Shown piece by piece: positions 1-6,849 of a DNA stretch of 17,991 nt. The position numbers and the translations under genes were made by a program. The DNA comes from CALARM01 sp964431735 (lineage in GTDB: Bacteria; Vulcanimicrobiota; SpSt-956; JAKJGF01), in NCBI GenBank assembly GCA_964431735.1, contig CAYSLJ010000141.1, positions 1 through 17,991 on the forward strand. Reading direction: 5' to 3'. A model generated the notes under the pieces. It was not told the DNA's origin. It searched no databases and was given only the letters and a program-made list of their open reading frames with translations. How positions within the stretch are numbered: position 1 is the stretch's first letter; each line of letters starts with the position of its first letter.

Positions 1-54
1 TTACGCGTCACGCGTCACGAGAGCATATATTTATTATTTATGCTCACCTCAGTA
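1..54. repeat. Interspersed hairpin element, copy 1 (cut by window edge)
   Basis: First of three copies of an intergenic element; the others are at 6649-6718 and 16381-16447. It opens with degenerate GTYACGN heptads (GTCACGC, GTCACGA), followed by an A+T-rich hairpin, GAGCATA at 21-27 pairing with TATGCTC at 39-45, and ends with CTCACCTCAGTA. The core ATTATTTATGCTCAC is identical in all three copies. No coding potential is seen. The left part is missing because the window starts here. Confidence 0.75.
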
Positions 55-60
55 ATAGTA

Positions 61-120
61 TTTAATGACATTTATTATGTAATTTTCATAAAATCTGACT
101 GCTGATAGCTGAACGCTTAC
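61..120 (-). repeat. Half copy of the GTAAGC-ended 137-bp repeat
   Basis: Read on the minus strand, these 60 bases match 3890-3949 with about 6 mismatches, including an exact 14-base core ACATAATAAATGTC. Only one end of the element is present. The end sequence GTAAGCG supplies the TAA stop codon (117-119) of the secreted protein upstream, so the repeat starts exactly at the gene end. Confidence 0.7.
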
Positions 121-1325
121 AATTTATAAACAATAGATGAAGATCTTCCGTTTTTATAATCTATTTTCACCTGAAAAAATTTAGCATCCGGTTGTCTCTT
201 CAAATTACATTTAAAAGGAAAATTTGTTACTGTTTCACTCTGTAGTTCTTCTTTGCTGGCATTCAGAAGAATATAATGAACCTGAGAAATAGAATTATCT
301 GATTTTTCACTCAAAGATGTACTGAAAAGACCATCAGAAGTAATTTTCATACGCATATTAGGCGGTAATGTCTGAGGTGCATCAGACGGAAAATCAGGCA
401 CAGAAAGCACAGGCGGTTCATAATAGGTGGGGCTATAGGTTTCTTCATAATATGGCTCAGGTGTATTCCTTGGCGGTGGAACATATGTAACCTTCGGAGT
501 AGACTTTGGAGTAGGTTTGGGAGTCACTTTCGGCTTTTCACTATAGGAAACACTTACTTTAGGAGCAGGCACTGGAGTGGGAGCGGGATATTCAATAGTA
601 CTTGCATAGTATCGATTTTCATTAAAAGCCGGACCGGGTACACTGGGTTTATCAGTTGAATAAGAAAAGTCTTTATCTATAGAGCTTGCAGAAGCGAGAG
701 TAAATTCTTTCGGTATTGACGTATAAAGCTGATTGATATCACTTATAAAAGCAGGATCGTTATATGATAGTTCTCTTACTGTATCCTGCAGAATGGACGG
801 ACTTATGGGGCCTCCTTCATAATCACTGTGTTCAATGGCTTTCATATAAATTCTTTCCAGAGCATAACCTTTCCCATATGGTACAGCATATCTTGGCTGT
901 AATCCCTGTGTTATAAGTAAATTATCCCTGAGAAGTGAGAGCCACCAGTAAGCCAGAGTAGTCCTGCTTCCGTTCGCTCCGCGAAATTTTTTTGCCATAT
1001 TTCCGTCAACTGTTACTATAGTATTTTTACCGGAAGGATCAACAGACTGAATGACTACTTCTCCTCCATTATAACCTACAACAAAGGATTCCGGTGAATT
1101 TTTTCCGCTGTTCAGAAGGTAGTTCAATCTATCTGCTATTATTTTTGCTCTGTCATAAGGTGTCAGTTTACCTGCCTTATCTGTTATAGACATAAGTGTC
1201 ATTCCTGAAAATGTAACAAGACCTTTACCGTCATAATATTTATAATCAAAATAATCTTCACCTGTTGCAACTGAAAAGGAACAGAGTAATAACAATAAAA
1301 TCAAATGAAATGTTAATATTTTCAC
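117..1325 (-). CDS. Secreted proline-rich protein of unknown function
   Basis: Exported protein of about 402 residues. It opens with a basic residue and a leucine-rich stretch (LILLLLLCSF), a typical Sec signal peptide probably cut near ATGED. Residues 30-230 form a globular region. Its segment with 'YDRAKIIADRL', then 'IVTVDG', then 'YWWLSLLRDNLL' recalls a domain found before MscS-like channels in other bacteria; this is a weak impression, and no channel follows. Residues 245-330 are a linker rich in Pro, Thr, Lys and Tyr (for example KPKVTPKPTPKSTPK). The last 80 residues look like a beta-rich domain. I prefer GTG at 1325 as start: the Shine-Dalgarno AAGGAG (1335-1340) directly touches the in-frame ATG at 1334 (zero spacing) but lies 9 bases from this GTG. 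It is downstream of the TPR kinase on the same strand. Confidence 0.75.
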   Translation of the reverse strand: MKILTFHLILLLLLCSFSVATGEDYFDYKYYDGKGLVTFSGMTLMSITDKAGKLTPYDRAKIIADRLNYLLNSGKNSPESFVVGYNGGEVVIQSVDPSGKNTIVTVDGNMAKKFRGANGSRTTLAYWWLSLLRDNLLITQGLQPRYAVPYGKGYALERIYMKAIEHSDYEGGPISPSILQDTVRELSYNDPAFISDINQLYTSIPKEFTLASASSIDKDFSYSTDKPSVPGPAFNENRYYASTIEYPAPTPVPAPKVSVSYSEKPKVTPKPTPKSTPKVTYVPPPRNTPEPYYEETYSPTYYEPPVLSVPDFPSDAPQTLPPNMRMKITSDGLFSTSLSEKSDNSISQVHYILLNASKEELQSETVTNFPFKCNLKRQPDAKFFQVKIDYKNGRSSSIVYKL

Positions 1326-1361
1326 AGAAACCATCTCCTTTATAAGGTTTTTTATAATGTT

Positions 1362-1390
1362 CTAATATAATTTAGGCGGATTTTTTTCAA
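1362..1390 (-). promoter_or_regulatory. Possible sigma70-type promoter for the proline-rich secreted protein
   Basis: On the minus strand TTGAAA (1385-1390) is followed 17 bases later by TATTAG (1362-1367); TATATT also occurs at 15-base spacing. The box lies about 25 bases before the Shine-Dalgarno of the downstream gene. In A+T-rich DNA such matches arise by chance, so this is a weak call. Confidence 0.3.
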
Positions 1391-1453
1391 AATTTTTCCA
1401 TACTCCTTTGCATAGATAAATACATATGAAATTTCAGTGGCCAGTCCCTTCCA

Positions 1454-3802
1454 CTATCTAATTCCGTAAAATTGTATAACAGCAAGACCTTTCCTTGACT
1501 GTTCCGCAAGTTCAGAATCAGGATCAATATCTATAACCTTTTTAAAATAACTGGAAGCTTCTTTAAATTTACCTGCTTTAAGATATATGAGTCCCAGTCC
1601 ATAGTAAGGATCAACATAATCAGATTTAAGTTTTATAGATATTAAATATTCTTTCACAGCACCTTCCATATTTTCTTTTTTATAGTATGCCCTGCCAAGA
1701 TTGTAATGAACATAAGCATCTAGAGGATCAATCTCAATAGCTTTTTTATATTCTTTTATGGCATCATCGTAATGATCCTGATATGCATACACCCTGCCGA
1801 GATTATAATGGACATAATATATATCAGGATCTAATTTAATAGATTTTTTATAATGTTCTATGGCAGAAGAAAAATCTTTTTTTAATACATAATAATTAGC
1901 CTTTGTATAATAATTCAAAGGATCATTCGGGTCTAATTTTATGGCTTTATTTATGTCGGCACGAACTTCATCAAGTTTTTTATTTTTTATTATATAAATA
2001 TCAGATTTGCCACGTAGTCCTTCTACGGAATTCTTATCCAGTTCCAGAGATTTTTTGAACCATTTAAGGGCTATGTCATAATCTTCTTTCCTTTTATAGC
2101 ACTCCCCTATGCCGTTAGTGGCATCTATATTATTGGGATTATCTTCAAGTATCTTTTTATATTCTTCTATAGCCTTATCATATTTTCTACCTGTAATATA
2201 TACGTCAGCCATTTCCAGCCTTGCCTGATGGTAATCATCCTGAACCTTGAGAGCCAGGGTAAACCATTTCATAGCATTTGTATAGTCTTTCTTTTTCTTA
2301 TAGGCGACCCCTATTTTTACTCGAACCGGTACACTATTAGGTTCAAGTTCCAGTAACTTTTCATATTTACCTATTGCTTCTTTATAATTTTTCAGAACAA
2401 AATAGGAATCTCCCAGACCATTAATGGCTTCAGGATTATCTTCATTTATTACAAGTACCTTTTTATACCATATCTGAGCATTAAAAACATCTTTTTTTGC
2501 AAGGAAAAGTCTTGCCATATTCAGATGTGTTGTTTCGTCATCTTTATCAATATCCAGAGCCCTTTCAAAAGACAGTTTTGCTTTATCATATTCTTTTTGC
2601 TTCAAATAAGTTTCACCGATTCCCCTGTGGGCTTTTAACGAATCACCGTTGAGATTTATTACTTCCTGATATTTTTTTATAGCACTATTATAATCTTCTT
2701 TTTTATAAAATTCTCTTGCTTCGTCACATAGAATATCTGCTTTTCTGTCTGTGTAATAACTGTTGCCGGTAAAATATATAATAGCAATTATGACTGATAA
2801 AATTATAACATAAAAAGAAATATTCATAATTTTCTGTACATTTTTCCCTTTCTTAACAGGTGAAAGGGTAAATTCCGTATGACCGTCAGCAAGTTTAAAA
2901 TCTTTCGAAAACTCATCAATGGTAAGGGTTTCCCTGACAGGTTCTCCAGGTTCAGGAGGAGGAACTTTTTTAAGAGAATCTTCTGATTTAGCGGGAGGAA
3001 GCATTTTCATCTCTGTTTTTCTGCATAATAAAAGGGCTTTCTTCATATCTGCTGCGCTCTGGTATCTATCTTCTATTCTCATAGAAATTGCCTTCATTAT
3101 TGCTTTTTCCAGTTCTGACGGATTCTGGCTTATAGGAGGGAAATTAAAGGGAACATTTTGCTGGGGATCTCTATCTGTCATAAGATAATAAAGGGTTACT
3201 CCAAGGGAATAAATATCTGACACAGGATAGGCAAGTCCCTGGTATTGCTCCGGTGAAGCGAACCCCGGCGTTCCTGTTATAGTTCCTGTTTTTTTCGGCT
3301 GTAATATTTTTGCAAGACCAAAATCTACAAGCATAATGTTTTCCTGAGGATCTATCATTATATTTGAAGGTTTTATATCTCTGAATACAATTGGATCCGG
3401 CTTATGTTCATGAAGATAAATTAAAAGATTACAGATCTGAACACCTAAATCTATTACATCTCCTTCCGAGTATCTACCCTTTTCTGCCATAATCTCCATA
3501 AGATTTTTACCTTTTACATAATCCATAACAAGATAATAACAGTTTTTCTCAATAAAATAATCTATTATGCGGGGGATATTATTATGTTCAAGTGTTACCA
3601 GAATATGGGCTTCATTCTGAAAGCGCCTTATGGCTTCCTGTCTTTCCTGATCATCGGAAAAATTATCAAGCATTTCTTTTACTGCACAATCTCTTTTATG
3701 AAGCCAGTCTTCTGCAAGATAGACTGACCCCATGCCTCCTTTACCAAGAGTACCTTTTATTTTATATCTTCCTTTAAGCTCATCTCCGACAGATAACGGC
3801 AT
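1454..3802 (-). CDS. Membrane Ser/Thr protein kinase with C-terminal TPR domain
   Basis: Hanks-type kinase of 782 residues. Kinase domain at about 13-265: glycine loop GKGGMG (20-25), ATP-binding Lys42, catalytic Asp142 in RDIKPSN, DFG at 160-162, and a GTPGFASPEQY activation-segment end. A basic stretch (KKGKNVQK) precedes one membrane segment at about 325-346. From about 355 to 775 there are roughly a dozen TPR units. The positive-inside rule puts the kinase in the cytoplasm and the TPRs outside, giving a receptor-like layout. The substrate is unknown; the FHA domains of the transporter encoded upstream are a natural candidate partner (inference). No Shine-Dalgarno is seen: the start codon is preceded within three bases by five TTATCAG-type heptads. 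The ATG at 3802 fits the kinase family, whose N-terminus usually begins a few residues before the first kinase strand. Confidence 0.93.
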   Translation of the reverse strand: MPLSVGDELKGRYKIKGTLGKGGMGSVYLAEDWLHKRDCAVKEMLDNFSDDQERQEAIRRFQNEAHILVTLEHNNIPRIIDYFIEKNCYYLVMDYVKGKNLMEIMAEKGRYSEGDVIDLGVQICNLLIYLHEHKPDPIVFRDIKPSNIMIDPQENIMLVDFGLAKILQPKKTGTITGTPGFASPEQYQGLAYPVSDIYSLGVTLYYLMTDRDPQQNVPFNFPPISQNPSELEKAIMKAISMRIEDRYQSAADMKKALLLCRKTEMKMLPPAKSEDSLKKVPPPEPGEPVRETLTIDEFSKDFKLADGHTEFTLSPVKKGKNVQKIMNISFYVIILSVIIAIIYFTGNSYYTDRKADILCDEAREFYKKEDYNSAIKKYQEVINLNGDSLKAHRGIGETYLKQKEYDKAKLSFERALDIDKDDETTHLNMARLFLAKKDVFNAQIWYKKVLVINEDNPEAINGLGDSYFVLKNYKEAIGKYEKLLELEPNSVPVRVKIGVAYKKKKDYTNAMKWFTLALKVQDDYHQARLEMADVYITGRKYDKAIEEYKKILEDNPNNIDATNGIGECYKRKEDYDIALKWFKKSLELDKNSVEGLRGKSDIYIIKNKKLDEVRADINKAIKLDPNDPLNYYTKANYYVLKKDFSSAIEHYKKSIKLDPDIYYVHYNLGRVYAYQDHYDDAIKEYKKAIEIDPLDAYVHYNLGRAYYKKENMEGAVKEYLISIKLKSDYVDPYYGLGLIYLKAGKFKEASSYFKKVIDIDPDSELAEQSRKGLAVIQFYGIR

Positions 3803-3805
3803 TGG

Positions 3806-3840
3806 TTATCAGTTATCAGTTATCAGCTATCAGTTATCAG
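3806..3840. repeat. Five tandem TTATCAG-type heptads
   Basis: Five uninterrupted 7-bp units (TTATCAG three times, CTATCAG, TTATCAG) lie directly before the start codon of the TPR kinase and occupy the place where a ribosome binding site would be. Related units recur at 3898-3915, 101-113 and 8807-8836. Confidence 0.9.
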
Positions 3841-3889
3841 CTATATTACTTATTACCGAAACAGATAAAAGAGTATCAAAAAAAATATA

Positions 3890-4026
3890 GTAAGCATTCA
3901 GCTATCAGCAGTCAGCTTTTACAGAAATTACATAATAAATGTCGTTAAATATTTTTTCAGACTGATTTATACAGTCAGGTTTTGTAAGTTTTAGCTGTTA
4001 GCTGATAGCCAAATGCTGAACGCTTA
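3890..4026. repeat. 137-bp interspersed repeat with GTAAGC inverted ends
   Basis: The left end GTAAGCATTCAGC and the right end GCTGAACGCTTAC are inverted copies with one mismatch in 13. The interior contains a GACTG/CAGTC stem (near 3960-3976) and TATCAGC-type heptads. The left 60 bases recur inverted at 61-120. It has no coding capacity, so it may be a non-autonomous mobile element or a REP-like sequence. It fills much of the 365-base gap between the kinase and the ABC transporter. Confidence 0.65.
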
Positions 4027-4044
4027 CAAAATATAAAGAATAAA

Positions 4045-4160
4045 TAGTGAGTTAATACTACTCACGACTCACCATTCACTGAATAATCTTAAATGGTTAC
4101 TTATTTATCTGGAGCGGGACTTAGAAGTAATATTCACTTTTCACTTTTCACTTTTCACTG
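4045..4160. repeat. Heptad repeats downstream of the FHA-ABC gene
   Basis: This is the rest of the 3803-4167 gap. At 4045-4065 a TAGTGAGT unit and a CTACTCAC unit form an inverted pair (GTGAGT at 4047-4052 with ACTCAC at 4060-4065). At 4133-4160 four exact heptads follow: TTCACTT three times, then TTCACTG, ending eight bases from the transporter stop codon. No gene or convincing terminator is seen. Confidence 0.85.
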
Positions 4161-4167
4161 ATCCCTG

Positions 4168-6426
4168 TTACTTCACATCCTTTCTTTTCTGAAAAAAACA
4201 TGTGAGAACTAAAAATATTATAAACAAAAACGAAAGTACAGTAAAATGTTTTTGAATATTTATATCAAAAGTTTCTTCCAGTAAATCTTTCATATGTCCT
4301 GGCAGTATGTCATTCAGGCTTACAAGGCATCCGAGTAATCCGACAGACCAGCGACTCACTATAAAATTCGAGATAAACTTGCTCAATTTATCCATGTTTT
4401 CAAATGGTATTATGGCACCGGAAAATATAAGCTGTGGTATTAAAAGTATGGGAACAATACTGGTTGCCTTGTCTACAGTAGAAACTACGGAAGAAACAAG
4501 AAGGCCCATTCCCACTCCTGTAAGAGAAGTAAGAAAAATGCAACAGTACATATCTGCATAAAACATCAAACTCCCGTTATCTGGGAATTTAACTCCCATT
4601 ACGACTATACCGAGCAGTATAGCACATTGTATGAAACATATAAGGGATAAAATGACAAACTTGGACATTACATACGGTATGACCTGGAGATTTATCATTC
4701 TTTCCCTTTCATAGATAACATGTTCTTTTATAATTTCCCTTGCTGCATTTGATGTTCCGAACCAGACAGAAACACAGATCAAAAAAAATATAAGTGTAAG
4801 GGCTGCGTTTCCGTCACCTATTTTAGGATCGTCATTGAATATATCTCTTTTAAATACCAGTGCCAGAAGAATTGCTATAATAGGAGCCTGAAGGATTACT
4901 ATGGCAAGGTTTCTTATATCCTTGAGCATAATCTCATAGTATCTGCTGGACAGTATAAAAAACTGCCTCATTGATGAGGCTCCCCTGTGGGATATTTCTT
5001 TATGAGTCAGAAGCTGGGTTGTCTTTGACTGCAACATATCTGTCTCTTCCAGTCTCTCAAGAAGGCCTTCTTTATAACAGGAAGACATTTTAAATCTCTC
5101 TGCCCATTCCTTCGGACTTCCCTGTGTTTCAATTAAATTATAGATTTCCGTGAAATCATTTACATGAAAATAAGAAAAAGCCTCCTCAGGCGATCCAAAA
5201 AATACCAGGTGTCCCCCTCTTGCAAGGAAGATAATCCTGTCACAGAATTTTACGTTTTTGGTAACATGTGTAACCAGTACAATGGTTCTTCCCTGATCGG
5301 CAAGTTTTCTCAACAGAGCCATCATTCTTGTTTCAGTGGCAGGATCTAACCCTGACGTAGGTTCATCAAGGAAAAACAGATCAGGTTTCGTAAGGAGTTC
5401 CACGCCAATACTTACCCTTTTCCTCTGGCCGCCGCTCAATTTTTTTATCTGCGTATATTTCCTCTCTTCCAGTTCTATTTCTTTAAGCACGAGCTCTATA
5501 ATATTATCTATTTCTTCTTTTTTCGTATCTTCAGGCAATCGTAAAGATGCGGCATAATATAAAGCTTTATAAACATCCAGTTCTTCATGAACTATATCAT
5601 CCTGGGGAACATATCCGAGACGGCTCCTGAAAAAATCCATTTTATCATAAAAATTTTCCCCGTTTATAAACACGTATCCCTCGTCTTTAGGATAAACTCC
5701 GCTCAGAGTCTTTAAAAGAGTAGATTTTCCAGCACCGCTTGTACCTACAATGGCTACGAATTCACATGGATGAATGGAGAGAGAAATATCATTCAATATG
5801 GTTTTGTTTTCCGAAACGGTTCTTGTTAAATTCCTGGCATCCAGCCTCAATCTTCCCTCTTCACATAGGTTTTTTATACATGTTCCGTCAAAAAGAAGTT
5901 TATATTTGCCTATCTGTATGACATCACCTTTATGAAGTTCTTTTTTTTCCGTCTCTATTCCATTTACATAAAGGCCGTTTCTACTGTTATTATCCTGAAT
6001 AAAAAAAATGCCTTCACAAGAAGTATAAACTGTAGCATGACTCCATGAGACCTGTACATGGTTTAAATAAATATCACTGTCCGGATTTCTTCCTATATTG
6101 ATTTTACCTGCAGAAGAAGGTAAGCATGAAGTAAAGGCAGATAAAAATTCAAATTCCGCATCTCCAATAGAAATTATGTCTCCTGATTGTAATTTCTGCC
6201 TCTTTATCCTCTGTCCGTTTACAAAAATACCGTTTGTACTGTTATTATCGTGAACAAAATAATTTTCTTCCGATGATATTATCATAGCATGAATACCTGA
6301 TATAAATTTATCTCTTTCTACTATCACATCACAGTCAGGATAACAGCCGATTTTAATAGTTTTATTGGCAAGCTCAATAACTGTTTTATCTGATTGACCT
6401 TTACGAAGTGTTAATCTGGCATTCAT
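4168..6426 (-). CDS. ABCG-type transporter with two N-terminal FHA domains
   Basis: Single-chain half transporter of 752 residues. FHA 1 (about 20-95) has SxxH at 43-46 and STNG at 63-66, but the phosphate-binding Arg of the usual G-R motif is Cys28. FHA 2 (about 105-180) keeps Gly112-Arg113, Ser127 and His130, so it is the better phosphothreonine binder. The ATPase domain (about 195-420) has Walker A GTSGAGKST (228-236), the signature LSGGQRKRVSIG, Walker B LFFLDEPTSGLDP and an H-loop in LVTHV. About six membrane helices follow (from about 510), as in the ABC-2/White family. The substrate is not predictable. Known FHA-ABC transporters are regulated by Ser/Thr kinases, and two kinase genes flank this one. 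No Shine-Dalgarno is visible; an extended -10 box lies 8 bases before the ATG. Confidence 0.95.
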   Translation of the reverse strand: MNARLTLRKGQSDKTVIELANKTIKIGCYPDCDVIVERDKFISGIHAMIISSEENYFVHDNNSTNGIFVNGQRIKRQKLQSGDIISIGDAEFEFLSAFTSCLPSSAGKINIGRNPDSDIYLNHVQVSWSHATVYTSCEGIFFIQDNNSRNGLYVNGIETEKKELHKGDVIQIGKYKLLFDGTCIKNLCEEGRLRLDARNLTRTVSENKTILNDISLSIHPCEFVAIVGTSGAGKSTLLKTLSGVYPKDEGYVFINGENFYDKMDFFRSRLGYVPQDDIVHEELDVYKALYYAASLRLPEDTKKEEIDNIIELVLKEIELEERKYTQIKKLSGGQRKRVSIGVELLTKPDLFFLDEPTSGLDPATETRMMALLRKLADQGRTIVLVTHVTKNVKFCDRIIFLARGGHLVFFGSPEEAFSYFHVNDFTEIYNLIETQGSPKEWAERFKMSSCYKEGLLERLEETDMLQSKTTQLLTHKEISHRGASSMRQFFILSSRYYEIMLKDIRNLAIVILQAPIIAILLALVFKRDIFNDDPKIGDGNAALTLIFFLICVSVWFGTSNAAREIIKEHVIYERERMINLQVIPYVMSKFVILSLICFIQCAILLGIVVMGVKFPDNGSLMFYADMYCCIFLTSLTGVGMGLLVSSVVSTVDKATSIVPILLIPQLIFSGAIIPFENMDKLSKFISNFIVSRWSVGLLGCLVSLNDILPGHMKDLLEETFDINIQKHFTVLSFLFIIFLVLTCFFQKRKDVK

Positions 6427-6434
6427 AATATTAT

Positions 6435-6443
6435 ATTATAACA
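6435..6443 (-). promoter_or_regulatory. Extended -10 promoter box just before the FHA-ABC start (possible leaderless mRNA)
   Basis: Read on the minus strand the sequence is TGTTATAAT: a perfect TATAAT (6435-6440) with the TGn extension at 6441-6443. The box ends 8 bases before the ATG at 6426, so transcription would begin at or next to the start codon. No clear -35 box is seen, which extended -10 promoters tolerate, and the missing Shine-Dalgarno fits a leaderless message. Confidence 0.45.
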
Positions 6444-6474
6444 CAAAGATTTTCTTATGTATATTTCATAGTAG

Positions 6475-6614
6475 ATAGTGTTTTTTTATGACAGGTAGAT
6501 TCACTTTTACTGGAATAAGTAAAATCGATTTTTTTTCACTTTTCACTCTGAATATTCTGTGATAAATTTCTTTTTCCATTGTATATAAAATCACCTGTCA
6601 TTTTTAAACGCAAT
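6475..6614. repeat. 140-bp MITE-like element, copy A
   Basis: The ends are imperfect inverted repeats: the left end holds GTTTTTTTATGACAGGT and the right end ACCTGTCATTTTTAAACGCAAT. The same element, longer inside, is at 17770-17983. The last 70 bases of the two copies are nearly identical (shared CTCTGAATATTCT and AATTTCTTTTTCC). It sits about 50 bases before the start of the FHA-ABC gene. Shared sequence continues outside the left end (ATTTCATA at 6463-6470), so the true border may be further out. No coding capacity. Confidence 0.75.
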
Positions 6615-6648
6615 CATTACTGACCTGAGCATAAGCATGTAATAAAAA

Positions 6649-6718
6649 TTTTCCTCCCGTCACTGGTCACTCGTTACGTGTTACGAGAGTTTATATATTA
6701 TTTATGCTCACCTCAGTA
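6649..6718. repeat. Interspersed hairpin element, copy 2
   Basis: Begins TTTTCCTCCCGTCAC, shared with copy 3. It then has four exact heptads at 6659-6686 (GTCACTG, GTCACTC, GTTACGT, GTTACGA) and ends with the common TTATTTATGCTCACCTCAGTA-like tail. The hairpin is decayed here because GAGCATA has become GAGTTTA. With copy A of the MITE-like element it takes up most of the 423-base divergent region between the ABC transporter and the FGE-domain kinase. Past it, 6728-6772 holds loose TTCACTT heptads. Confidence 0.75.
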
Positions 6719-6849
6719 GAACATTATTCACTTTTAATTTTTCATTACTCACTGCTCACTTTTCACTCCTTTCTGAATCTATATTTTAAACATAGAAAGG
6801 ATTTTAAATTTAACATATAGAATTATTGAAGTTACTAGGGGGTGGCTTT

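Noticed and set aside
117..1334. ATG at 1334 as start of the secreted protein
   Set aside because: The Shine-Dalgarno touches this ATG without spacing; the in-frame GTG at 1325 has 9-base spacing and gives a cleaner signal peptide.
3958..3978. Intrinsic terminator at the GACTG/CAGTC hairpin
   Set aside because: The stem has only 5-6 pairs and no U-tract on the minus strand, which is the transcribed strand here; it also lies inside the 137-bp repeat.
3806..4160. CRISPR array
   Set aside because: The units are 7 bp and directly adjacent; there are no 20-40 bp repeats with unique spacers and no cas genes.
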